Of a stretch of DNA of 9,916 nt, positions 1 through 6,933 are shown piece by piece (position 1 is the first letter of the stretch; every line of letters starts with the position of its first letter). A program made the position numbers and the translations under genes. A model generated the notes under the pieces. It made no database searches and had not been told where the DNA came from. It worked only from the letters and a program-made list of their open reading frames with translations. Origin of the DNA: Candidatus Omnitrophota bacterium (GTDB lineage Bacteria; Omnitrophota; Gorgyraeia; Zapsychrales; JANLHA01); contig JAHFFS010000036.1 in NCBI GenBank assembly GCA_023247815.1, positions 1-9,916 of the forward strand, in the 5' to 3' direction.

Positions 1-2147
1 ATGCGGCCTATTTCCCACAGTATTTAAAAAAAGCTGTTGATTTGGAGTTGTTGAATCCCAAATTGTTAGATTTTGATTTGGAATTCCTCGCCCAGCATTT
101 AGTCCCGGGACGGGATTTACTTTTCCGTTATCTGGGTCTGCAAACGTTATATGACCGTTATTTCATTCATAACGCTGGGCGGCGTATCGAAATCCCGCAA
201 ATTTTTTGGATGCGGGTCGCGATGGGCTTAGCGCAAAATGAAAAGGCCGAAGATAAAAATAAATGGGCCGTCGAATTTTATAATGTCCTTTCAACCTTTC
301 GTTTTGTTTCTTCGACCCCTACGCTGTTCAATTCTGGAACGCTTCATCCGCAACTTTCTTCCTGTTACTTGACAACCGTTGATGATGATTTGGAGCATAT
401 TTTCAAATGCATCCAGGATGATGCCATGCTTTCGAAATGGAGCGGTGGACTTGGCAATGATTGGACCAATGTCCGGGCCATGGGGTCACGCATCAAAAAG
501 ACTAATGGAAAAAGCCAAGGAGTCATTCCTTTTCTCAAAGTTGCTAATGATACGGCTCTCGCGGTCAATCAAGGCGGAAAGCGCAAGGGCGCCATGTGCG
601 CTTATTTGGAAGTTTGGCATTTGGATATTGAAGAATTTCTTGAGTTGCGAAAAAATACCGGTGATGATCGTCGGCGGACGCATGATATGCATACTGCCAA
701 TTGGATTCCGGATCTTTTTATGAAGCGAATCAAGACCAATGCCGATTGGACACTCTTCAGTCCCAGCGAAACACCGGATCTGCATCATCTCTATGGACAA
801 AAGTTTGAAAAACGGTATGAAGAATATGAAGAAATGGCAAAGGTAGGGACCATCAAGCAATTCAAGGTTCTGCCGGCCATTCAACTATGGCGAAAGATGC
901 TCAACATGCTTTTTGAGACGGGCCATCCTTGGATCACTTGGAAAGATCCTTCGAACATCCGTTCACCGCAGGATCACGTGGGTGTTGTGCATAGCTCTAA
1001 CCTCTGCACGGAAATCCTGTTGAACACTTCTAAAGAAGAAACCGCGGTCTGCAATTTGGGTTCGGTCAATTTAGCGATTCATACCACACCTGATGGTTTG
1101 AATACCGAAAAATTGAAAGGAACCATACGAACCGCCGTTCGCATGTTGGACAATGTCATTGATATCAACTACTATCCGACGAGCGAGGCACAGACTTCTA
1201 ACCTGCGGCATCGTCCGGTGGGTCTGGGGATCATGGGCTTTCAAGACGCCTTGTACATTCAAAATATGCATTATGCCAGTCAAGAGGCCGTGGCCTTTGC
1301 TGATTTCAGCATGGAAGCTATTTCTTTCTACACGATCTTTTCATCAAGTGAATTGTCGAGAGAAAGAGGGTCTTATTCCACATTCGTGGGCTCAAAGTGG
1401 GATCGCGGGATCCTTCCCATTGACAGTTTGGACTTGCTTGAGCAAGAGCGTGGAGGATATCTGCAGATCGACCGTTCGGCACGCATGGATTGGACTGTGG
1501 TCCGGGAATCGATCAAAAAGAACGGCATGCGCAACAGTTTGGTTATGGCGATTGCTCCGACGGCAACCATTGCCAATATTGTCGGTGTCACTTCTTCCAT
1601 TGAGCCGGTCTTTAAAAATATTTTTGTGAAAAGCAATCTATCTGGGGAATTCACGGTTGTTAATGAATTTCTCGTCTATGATCTAAAAAAGTTGAATCTC
1701 TGGGACCAAGAAATGATGGATGATTTGAAGTATTTTGACGGGAGCGTTCAAGAGATCGATCGCATCCCGGATCACATCAAGCAGAAATATGCCACCGCTT
1801 TTGAGATTGAATATGAATGGCTCATTGAAGCCGCTGGCCGACGTCAAAAATGGATCGACATGGGCCAGTCGCTCAATCTTTATCAAGCCAAACCCAGCGG
1901 ACAAAAGGTCAGCGATATGTATCTATTGGGCTGGGAGCGTGGTTTAAAGACTACGTATTACCTGCGATCAATGGGGGCGACCAGAATCGAAAAAAGCACC
2001 TTGGACATCACCAAACAAAAGTATGTTGGTAATATTGTTGGCCGTCGGGATCGGGATGATTCCGGTAAAGTGACCCAAGAAATTACGACACCAGCGAGTG
2101 CTGAACCGATTGCCGAGCCCAAGGAAGATTGCGAGGCTTGTCAGTAA
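1..2147 (+). CDS. nrdA: Ribonucleoside-diphosphate reductase, alpha (large) subunit, class I; 5' end outside window
   Basis: Catalytic subunit of class I ribonucleotide reductase, which turns ribonucleoside diphosphates into deoxyribonucleotides using a radical supplied by NrdB. The frame is open from the first full codon at base 3, so the TTG at 42 is internal and the gene begins upstream; the N-terminal ATP-cone(s) expected in this family are not visible. About 714 residues are present. Visible family marks: the SSC motif with the redox cysteine at 363-365; the substrate-site NLCTE motif with Asn 999-1001, thiyl Cys 1005-1007 and Glu 1011-1013; the partner redox cysteine at 1050-1052 (VCNLGS); the radical-transfer Tyr-Tyr pair at 1956-1961; and a C-terminal C-E-A-C tail at 2130-2141 that is re-reduced by thioredoxin or glutaredoxin. 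Frame is intact with all catalytic residues. nrdB follows on the same strand, so the two are very likely co-transcribed. Confidence 0.96.
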   Translation, partial: AAYFPQYLKKAVDLELLNPKLLDFDLEFLAQHLVPGRDLLFRYLGLQTLYDRYFIHNAGRRIEIPQIFWMRVAMGLAQNEKAEDKNKWAVEFYNVLSTFRFVSSTPTLFNSGTLHPQLSSCYLTTVDDDLEHIFKCIQDDAMLSKWSGGLGNDWTNVRAMGSRIKKTNGKSQGVIPFLKVANDTALAVNQGGKRKGAMCAYLEVWHLDIEEFLELRKNTGDDRRRTHDMHTANWIPDLFMKRIKTNADWTLFSPSETPDLHHLYGQKFEKRYEEYEEMAKVGTIKQFKVLPAIQLWRKMLNMLFETGHPWITWKDPSNIRSPQDHVGVVHSSNLCTEILLNTSKEETAVCNLGSVNLAIHTTPDGLNTEKLKGTIRTAVRMLDNVIDINYYPTSEAQTSNLRHRPVGLGIMGFQDALYIQNMHYASQEAVAFADFSMEAISFYTIFSSSELSRERGSYSTFVGSKWDRGILPIDSLDLLEQERGGYLQIDRSARMDWTVVRESIKKNGMRNSLVMAIAPTATIANIVGVTSSIEPVFKNIFVKSNLSGEFTVVNEFLVYDLKKLNLWDQEMMDDLKYFDGSVQEIDRIPDHIKQKYATAFEIEYEWLIEAAGRRQKWIDMGQSLNLYQAKPSGQKVSDMYLLGWERGLKTTYYLRSMGATRIEKSTLDITKQKYVGNIVGRRDRDDSGKVTQEITTPASAEPIAEPKEDCEACQ

Positions 2148-2203
2148 ACACGCCTTCTAGAATCCAGAGGTTGGTATTTTAAATTTTTAAATGTTAATTC
2201 AGC

Positions 2204-2213
2204 AGGTGAGGAG
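2204..2213 (+). promoter_or_regulatory. Ribosome binding site deciding the nrdB start
   Basis: A purine-rich GGTGAGGAG stretch ends 6 bases before the ATG at 2220. A TTG at 2214 in the same frame lies directly against it with no spacing, so ATG 2220 is the better start. Confidence 0.75.
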
Positions 2214-2219
2214 TTGAAC

Positions 2220-3266
2220 ATGGATTGCTCAACAACAAGCATGACCAATGATCGAGTTACAATTGACCGCAAGCGCATTTTCAATAATGACCGCACGGTT
2301 GATTGCAATCAACTGGTTCCTATCAAGTATCGCTGGGCGTGGAATTATTATCTCGACGGCTGTGCCAACCACTGGATGCCGACCGAGGTCTCCATGCAAC
2401 GCGACATTGAACAGTGGCGTGATCCGAAAGCCTTTACCGAGGAAGAACGGCACGCGATTAAGCGCGTTTTTGGATTTTTCTCGACGGCAGAGTCCTTGGT
2501 TGGGAATAACCTGGTTTTAGCAGTCTATCGATGCGTTGATAATCCAGAATGCCGTCAATATCTTTTAAGACAGGCCTTTGATGAAGCCATTCACATCCAT
2601 GCATTCCAATATATCGTGCAATCCCTTTCTTTGGATGAAGGTGAAATTTTTAATATGTACCGGGAAATCCGCACGATCTATGATAAAGACGAACACGCAA
2701 TGAGTTGCACCGGCAACATCCTTGACACGCAATGGGACACCAAAACCGACGTTGGGATCCAGAATTTGTTAAAAAATCTCATTGGTCTTTACGTGATCAC
2801 CGAAGGGATTTTTTTCTACGCGGGTTTTGTAACAATCTTGAGTTTTGGCCGGCAGAATCGTATTCCAGGATCTTGCGAACAGATCCAATACATCCTTAGA
2901 GATGAGAGTGTCCATATGAATTTTGGAATTGATTTGATCAATACCATCATCGATGAACATCCTCAGGTATGGACCGACGTGTTTAAAAATCAGATTGTGG
3001 AATTCATTAAAAATGGTGTCAATTTGGAAGTGAATTATATCAATGAATGTCTGCCCAATGGAATTTTAGGGTTGAATCAAGATTTGCTTAAGGAATACAT
3101 CCAATACATTGCTGATCGCCGCTTTTCACGGTTACGACTTCCGGTGCAGTATGGCGCTGGGAATCCGTTTCCCTGGATGAGTGAAGTCATTGATTTGAAA
3201 AAGGAAAAGAATTTTTTTGAGACGCGGGTCACTGAATATCAGACCGGCGGCGCCTTGGAATGGTAA
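2220..3266 (+). CDS. nrdB: Ribonucleoside-diphosphate reductase, beta (small) subunit, class Ic (Mn/Fe, radical Tyr replaced by Phe)
   Basis: Ferritin-like small subunit that generates and stores the oxidant needed by NrdA. Numbered from ATG 2220 (348 aa), the metal ligands are E91 (FFSTAESLV), E122 and H125 (DEAIH), E195 (ITEGIFF), E229 and H232 (LRDESVH). The position of the E. coli radical Tyr122 is F129 (codon TTC at 2604-2606), and the first ligand is Glu rather than Asp. This pairing defines class Ic R2, studied in Chlamydia trachomatis, which uses a Mn(IV)/Fe(III) centre instead of a tyrosyl radical. From memory of the chlamydial protein, W52, Y224 and C-terminal Y340 match its radical-transfer residues at a constant +2 offset, and the ends (NPFPWMSE, NFFETRV) are also alike. 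The length is normal for R2. It sits 72 bases after nrdA and is followed by a terminator-like hairpin. The cofactor assignment is inferred from family knowledge. Confidence 0.96.
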   Translation: MDCSTTSMTNDRVTIDRKRIFNNDRTVDCNQLVPIKYRWAWNYYLDGCANHWMPTEVSMQRDIEQWRDPKAFTEEERHAIKRVFGFFSTAESLVGNNLVLAVYRCVDNPECRQYLLRQAFDEAIHIHAFQYIVQSLSLDEGEIFNMYREIRTIYDKDEHAMSCTGNILDTQWDTKTDVGIQNLLKNLIGLYVITEGIFFYAGFVTILSFGRQNRIPGSCEQIQYILRDESVHMNFGIDLINTIIDEHPQVWTDVFKNQIVEFIKNGVNLEVNYINECLPNGILGLNQDLLKEYIQYIADRRFSRLRLPVQYGAGNPFPWMSEVIDLKKEKNFFETRVTEYQTGGALEW

Positions 3267-3299
3267 ACAGAAATTTTTAAGAAAGTCCCGCCCACCGAA

Positions 3300-3334
3300 A
3301 AGCCCTTTTATCCTCTAAGAGGGCTTAATTTTTA
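3300..3334 (+). terminator. Probable rho-independent terminator after nrdB
   Basis: Arms AAGCCCT (3300-3306) and AGGGCTT (3320-3326) form a 7-bp stem with a 13-base loop, followed by AATTTTTA. It lies 34 bases after the nrdB stop and just before a separate promoter. The U-tract is short and starts with AA, and the loop can form a competing small hairpin (CCTC/GAGG), so termination may be partial. Confidence 0.6.
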
Positions 3335-3339
3335 CCTGC

Positions 3340-3368
3340 TTGCAAACCATACGCTTTTCGATTAGAAT
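3340..3368 (+). promoter_or_regulatory. Sigma70-type promoter for the 138-aa gene
   Basis: A -35 box TTGCAA (3340-3345) and a -10 box TAGAAT (3363-3368) are separated by exactly 17 bases. Each is close to consensus (TTGACA, TATAAT). Transcription would start near 3375, giving a leader of about 45 bases that contains the inverted repeat at 3385-3405. Position between the nrdB terminator and the next gene supports an independent transcription unit. Confidence 0.6.
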
Positions 3369-3384
3369 CTAACCTGTTAAACAT

Positions 3385-3405
3385 TTCTGACCTGCGAGGT
3401 CAGAA
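3385..3405 (+). promoter_or_regulatory. Perfect inverted repeat in the leader of the 138-aa gene
   Basis: Arms TTCTGACCT (3385-3393) and AGGTCAGAA (3397-3405) are perfectly complementary around a GCG centre. It lies downstream of the predicted promoter and abuts the ribosome binding site (GAGGGG, 3406-3411). It could be a regulator's operator (roadblock position) or an RNA hairpin affecting translation or stability. There is no U-run after it, so it is not a terminator. Confidence 0.55.
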
Positions 3406-3419
3406 GAGGGGAAATATAA

Positions 3420-3836
3420 ATGCCTTGTTCCGATAGTTCTTCCAGTATAGCCATCACCATTTCACTTGACGAGCGATTCATCGCTTTTGATTTCGCGAAG
3501 ATCACCTGCGGTCGTGAAATCACCGCGGAAACGGGATATAAAAAATATTGTGTGGGACGAGAACTTCAGGAAATCATCCAGTTGCCATTCACGCAAGCGC
3601 TTGCTGATCTTGATTTAAAAGATGAAGAGGGGCAGTACGTTCTTTATTTGGAATGGGATGCTTTGCGCTCAGCACTGGCGCAGTATTTAGGGATTCATGA
3701 CGATCAAATCGATGCGAATCGCTGTTTGATCACATCGATTGAACATACCGAACAAACCATTGAAATTGCAGAAGTGATTTTCCCACCGAAAGAAATGCCG
3801 AAGATCTTAGCCTGCGGAATTATTGATAAAGATTGA
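3420..3836 (+). CDS. Unrecognised 138-aa cysteine-containing protein, possibly NifU/IscU-like
   Basis: I do not recognise this gene with certainty. It has a good ribosome binding site (GAGGGG ending 8 bases before ATG 3420), its own promoter and an uninterrupted frame. The protein is acidic and soluble-looking, with no signal peptide or membrane segment. Cysteines are at 3, 30 (ITCGREI), 44 (KYCVGRE), 102 (NRCLI) and 132 (LACGI). By eye, residues 25-90 resemble the order of the NifU/IscU scaffold domain: a Cys-Gly turn, a GR-E-LQEII helix where NifU has GK-TL-DE, then an EWDALRSALAQYL helix where NifU has an LA-x-AL-x-AI helix. However, the usual first CGD cysteine and the third cluster cysteine have no clear match. 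An iron-sulfur role is therefore only a guess. It converges on ilvN with 2 bases between stop codons. Confidence 0.8.
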   Translation: MPCSDSSSSIAITISLDERFIAFDFAKITCGREITAETGYKKYCVGRELQEIIQLPFTQALADLDLKDEEGQYVLYLEWDALRSALAQYLGIHDDQIDANRCLITSIEHTEQTIEIAEVIFPPKEMPKILACGIIDKD

Positions 3837-3838
3837 CT

Positions 3839-4345
3839 TTAAGTTTCCTCGTGCCCTTTAGCCATCACGACCTTACCGGTTCTCACCATTTCAATCACAT
3901 GATATTTTTTAAGGTGCACTTCAAGTTCATCCAATTTTTCAGTGATACCGGTCTGTTCGATGACAAACATATTTTCATGGTCGTCTATGATATGCGCACG
4001 AAAACGCTTCACGATTTTTTCAATTGTTGACTTAGTTCCTGCGGTGTATTTCACCTTAATCAGGGCCAATTCACGATGAACAGCATCGATCTGGGTGTGT
4101 TCAAAGACATGGATCACATCAATCAATTTGTTCGTTGATTTGATGATCTGCTCCAAGGTTTCTGGATCGCCCTGGGCCGTGACTGTCATGCGCGAATACC
4201 TGGGATTGAAAGCAGGAGAGACCACCAGAGAATCGATATTATAACCCCGTCGAGCAAAAACCAACGCGATCCGCACCAGGACACCAGGTTTATTGGCGAC
4301 CAGTAGACTCACCGTATGAATGTTTTTTTTAGTTTCAGTCGTCAT
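3839..4345 (-). CDS. ilvN: Acetolactate synthase, small (regulatory) subunit
   Basis: Regulatory subunit of acetohydroxyacid synthase, which activates the large subunit and in most bacteria carries valine feedback inhibition. It has 168 aa, normal for the family. An N-terminal ACT domain spans about residues 8-80 and holds the typical NKPGVLVRIALVFARRGYNI stretch (18-37) and SRMTVTAQGD (51-60). The C-terminal domain (about 85-160) has the usual ELALIKV and FVIEQTG motifs. Its ATG shares one base with the ilvB stop (TAATG), which implies translational coupling; the ribosome binding site is weak (GGGAAG). The gene could equally be named ilvH. No terminator is visible after it: the convergent 138-aa gene begins 2 bases beyond its stop. 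Confidence 0.95.
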   Translation of the reverse strand: MTTETKKNIHTVSLLVANKPGVLVRIALVFARRGYNIDSLVVSPAFNPRYSRMTVTAQGDPETLEQIIKSTNKLIDVIHVFEHTQIDAVHRELALIKVKYTAGTKSTIEKIVKRFRAHIIDDHENMFVIEQTGITEKLDELEVHLKKYHVIEMVRTGKVVMAKGHEET

Positions 4346-6075
4346 TAGGTGCTTCCCGTTGGTTTTTCCAATTTGACTTTTGGTGGTTCGATGATCATAT
4401 GATACGCCGATTTTCCAGCCGGGATCATGGGGAACACGTTGTCTTCCTTGATCACTTCCGCGTGAATCACCGCCGGACCATTGTAATTCATTGCTTCTTC
4501 TAAAACCTTGGCGGCATTTTCCGCTTTATCGATATGAAAACCTTTGATATGGTAGCTTTCCGCGAGCTTTACAAAATCCGGGTTGCCTTCCAGATCCACT
4601 CCAGAAAGACGGTTATCAAAAAACAGTTCCTGCCATTGACGCACCATCCCTAAATATTTGTTGTCAATGATGACCACCTTAACAGGCAGTTTGTTCACAA
4701 ACACGGTTGAAAGTTCATAGAGCGTCATTTGAAAACCACCGTCACCAACGATCGCCACAACCAGATCTTTGGGGCAACCAAACTGAGCTCCGATCGCCGC
4801 GGGAAAACCATAGCCCATGGTCCCGGCCCCACCGGAACTCAACCAGCCTTTGGCAAAATCGCTTAAGTAAAATTGGGCGGCCCACATTTGGTGTTGTCCC
4901 ACGTCGGTCGTTACGATCGCCTTGCCTTTGGTCACTTTGAACAATTCACGAATGACGTGCTGGGCGGTCAATCCTTTAGTGTTTTCATATTTCAAAGGGA
5001 ATTCTTTTTTATAAAAGTCCAGTTCTTTGATCCATTCCGCGGTGTCACAAGGGACCACGTGTTTGATCAATTCTTCGACGATCAAGCAAGCATCGCCGAT
5101 GCAGCTGGCGTCCGGCTTCACGATTTTTCCCATCTCCGCTGGATCGACGTCGATATGGATTTTTTTGGCGCCGATGCAAAATTCGTCATTGTTCCCATTG
5201 ATCCGATCGTCCCAGCGGGAGCCGATCGAGCAAATCAAATCGCAATTGATGATCGCTTTATTGGCATAAGCAGTGCCATGCATTCCCAACATTCCTAAGG
5301 AAAGGGGATGGGTCTCTGGAAAGGCGCCTTTGCCGAGTAGGGTATTGGTAACTGGACAGTGTAATTTTTCCGCAAAAATACGAACTGCTTTGTCCGCGCC
5401 TCGTGAGAGAACAGCGCCGTGTCCGACGAGCAAGAGCGGCTTTTTCGCGGTTTTGAATAATTTTGCAATTTTTTTGATGTCGGACAAGTTGCCTTTACCA
5501 GGAACATGATACCCAGGCAGGTCCATCGCAGGGTCTAAGGTTTCTCCGGTGAAGGGGGCAGAGGTGATATTTTTTGGTAAATCAATCAAAACCGGTCCAG
5601 GCCGGCCAGTATTGCAAATATAAAACGCCTCTTTGGTAACCCGAGGGATATCATTGGTGATTTTTACCAGATAGCTATGTTTCACAATCGGCATGGTGAT
5701 GCCGGAAATATCGGCTTCTTGAAAAGCGTCCTTGCCTAACATAGGTGTAATGGTCTGACCTGTCAGCACAATTATCGGTACCGAGTCCATTAAAGCCGTG
5801 AGGATACCGGTAACGGTATTGGTGGCACCTGGCCCGCTTGTCACTAAAACAACGCCGGGTTTGCCGGTTACACGCGCATAGCCGTCTGCCATGTGTGTGG
5901 CACCTTGTTCATGACGCACCAAGATCAATTTGATTTTAGAACCCACCAAAGCGTCAAAGATGGGGATTGCGGCACCACCAGAAAGGCCAAAGATGTACTC
6001 CACCCCGAAATTTTCGAGACAGCGGATCAGTGCTTCAGCGCCATTCATTGCTTTTAGATTTTTTTTAGAAGTCAT
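4345..6075 (-). CDS. ilvB: Acetolactate synthase, large (catalytic) subunit, biosynthetic type
   Basis: Thiamine-diphosphate enzyme for the first common step of valine, leucine and isoleucine synthesis: it condenses two pyruvates, or pyruvate with 2-ketobutyrate. The open frame extends to GTG 6156 (603 aa). Numbered from there, residues 38-200 form the N-terminal ThDP domain with catalytic Glu83 (VRHEQGA). The middle FAD-type domain follows, then the C-terminal ThDP domain with GDGG at 471-474, Asn499 (IDNKYLGM) and MVRQWQ (504-509). These mark the anabolic FAD-containing form rather than the catabolic enzyme. The start is uncertain: GTG 6156, ATG 6153, 6132, 6075 and 6048 all lack a good ribosome binding site. 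I chose 6075 because it gives 576 aa, the usual length, and because a promoter-like sequence overlaps 6131-6160. It overlaps ilvN by one base. Confidence 0.93.
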   Translation of the reverse strand: MTSKKNLKAMNGAEALIRCLENFGVEYIFGLSGGAAIPIFDALVGSKIKLILVRHEQGATHMADGYARVTGKPGVVLVTSGPGATNTVTGILTALMDSVPIIVLTGQTITPMLGKDAFQEADISGITMPIVKHSYLVKITNDIPRVTKEAFYICNTGRPGPVLIDLPKNITSAPFTGETLDPAMDLPGYHVPGKGNLSDIKKIAKLFKTAKKPLLLVGHGAVLSRGADKAVRIFAEKLHCPVTNTLLGKGAFPETHPLSLGMLGMHGTAYANKAIINCDLICSIGSRWDDRINGNNDEFCIGAKKIHIDVDPAEMGKIVKPDASCIGDACLIVEELIKHVVPCDTAEWIKELDFYKKEFPLKYENTKGLTAQHVIRELFKVTKGKAIVTTDVGQHQMWAAQFYLSDFAKGWLSSGGAGTMGYGFPAAIGAQFGCPKDLVVAIVGDGGFQMTLYELSTVFVNKLPVKVVIIDNKYLGMVRQWQELFFDNRLSGVDLEGNPDFVKLAESYHIKGFHIDKAENAAKVLEEAMNYNGPAVIHAEVIKEDNVFPMIPAGKSAYHMIIEPPKVKLEKPTGST

Positions 6076-6130
6076 AACTTTGTAACTGTTGACGTGAGAA
6101 CAGGTTAATAACGCGTTTTTGAGATTTGAC

Positions 6131-6160
6131 ATACTAGCACAATTTTTGCTCATCACGCAA
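6131..6160 (-). promoter_or_regulatory. Possible promoter for ilvBN
   Basis: On the minus strand, TTGCGT (6160-6155) and TAGTAT (6136-6131) are 18 bases apart, and a TGC precedes the second box as in extended -10 promoters. The -35 match is poor (3 of 6). If used, transcription starts near 6125 and the ilvB start must be 6075 or 6048. Weak call. Confidence 0.25.
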
Positions 6161-6316
6161 GAGTTTTTTATGAAGGAAGGGTGATTTGTCGTCTTAATTT
6201 TGTAGAGCGGGCATTACAACCCGTGTCGGCATGCCCTTTTCCTAGCCTACTCGATTAGCATTCATTGGACTTTTCGAGGGAGGTCAAATTGACCGGAGGA
6301 GCCTTTAAACGCGGAG
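6157..6316. other. Intergenic spacer between grxD and ilvB with two dyads
   Basis: No gene is visible between the grxD stop and the earliest possible ilvB start. Two dyads stand out. GGTCAA/TTGACC around a single A (6282-6294) is a perfect operator-like palindrome just past the grxD stop. GGGCAT (6209-6214) with ATGCCC (6231-6236) forms a 6-bp stem with a 16-base loop. On the minus strand neither is followed by a U-run, so neither is a convincing grxD terminator. No leader peptide rich in Ile, Leu or Val was seen ahead of ilvB. Confidence 0.5.
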
Positions 6317-6622
6317 TTATCCAATAAGTTTTTTTAATTCGCCGTTTTGGTGCAGTTCGGTCATGATGTCGCATCCGCCAACAAATTCACCTTTGATATA
6401 AAGTTGCGGGATCGTCGGCCAATCCGCGAATTCTTTAATCGCGGAACGAATTTCTTCATCAGACAACACGTTGAACGCTTTAAAGGGCACATTGTATGAT
6501 TTCAAAATGCTGACGGCCTGAGCAGAGAAACCGCATTGTGGGGCTTCAGGAGTTCCTTTCATGTACAACATGACCTTGTTACCTTTGACATCTTGTTCAA
6601 TGCGATCTTTAGCAGTTGCCAT
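6317..6622 (-). CDS. grxD: Monothiol glutaredoxin, CGFS type (Grx4 family)
   Basis: Cytosolic monothiol glutaredoxin of 101 aa. Proteins of this class bind a bridging [2Fe-2S] cluster with glutathione, pass clusters to targets and form complexes with BolA proteins. Visible marks: Lys22 in MKGTPEAPQCGFS with the CGFS motif at 30-33, the WPTIPQLYI cis-proline segment at 68-76, and the glutathione-site GGCD at 82-85. This is the full single-domain family length. A strong ribosome binding site (AAAGGAG, 6631-6638) stands 8 bases before the ATG. It lies 42 bases after bolA on the same strand, which fits the known functional partnership. No convincing terminator follows. Confidence 0.96.
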   Translation of the reverse strand: MATAKDRIEQDVKGNKVMLYMKGTPEAPQCGFSAQAVSILKSYNVPFKAFNVLSDEEIRSAIKEFADWPTIPQLYIKGEFVGGCDIMTELHQNGELKKLIG

Positions 6623-6664
6623 ATTTATTTCTCCTTTTGATGATTGACGATTGTTAAATGATTT

Positions 6665-6925
6665 TTAGAACCCAAATTGCGATTTGCTAACAGTCCATTG
6701 TTCTAGGGTAAATGTTTTTAACCCAAGGGCATGGACGCTTTCTTTCAAGGCTTCCTTCAAAGGCTTCATTACCATTTGGTGCTGTTTGACGAGCGGTAAG
6801 CCTTTGAAAGCATCACTGATGACAAGGGCCTGCAAATGCTGGCCATCATGCATTGGATCAAGGATATGCGCCGTTGAATGAATGATGCTATTTTCGATGA
6901 TTTTTTTAACGTCGTCGGTGGTCAT
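6665..6925 (-). CDS. BolA family protein (IbaG/BolA-like)
   Basis: Small BolA-fold protein, partner of CGFS glutaredoxins in iron-sulfur cluster trafficking. With the ATG at 6925 it has 86 aa. The core BolA motif is at 38-52 (DAFKGLPLVKQHQMV, a variant of the F-x-G-x(5)-RH-x-x-V pattern), followed by the invariant C-terminal His65 in VHALGLKT. Histidines 20, 27 and 30 lie in the variable loop where BolA proteins supply another metal ligand. Its short length and EQW tail look closer to IbaG than to E. coli BolA. The frame also opens at TTG 6937, overlapping the upstream glutaredoxin stop. ATG 6925 gives the family's normal N terminus, but neither start has a clear ribosome binding site, so translation may depend on coupling to the gene before it. 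Confidence 0.93.
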   Translation of the reverse strand: MTTDDVKKIIENSIIHSTAHILDPMHDGQHLQALVISDAFKGLPLVKQHQMVMKPLKEALKESVHALGLKTFTLEQWTVSKSQFGF

Positions 6926-6933
6926 AGGGCCGT

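Noticed and set aside
42..44. TTG as the start of nrdA
   Set aside because: The frame is open upstream to base 3 and encodes residues (AAYFPQYLKKAVD) that fit the family before this point, so the gene is cut by the window edge.
2171..2199. Separate nrdB promoter (TTGGTA, 17 bases, TTAATT)
   Set aside because: The -10 box matches only half the consensus, and a start point would fall on the ribosome binding site; co-transcription with nrdA is simpler.
4873..5298. 141-aa open frame on the plus strand
   Set aside because: It lies wholly antisense to the conserved core of ilvB, with no ribosome binding site or recognisable domain; a shadow frame.
6209..6240. GGGCAT/ATGCCC hairpin followed by TTTT as a terminator
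   Set aside because: The T-run follows only on the plus strand, where no gene precedes it; on the minus strand, the direction of grxD, there is no U-tract.
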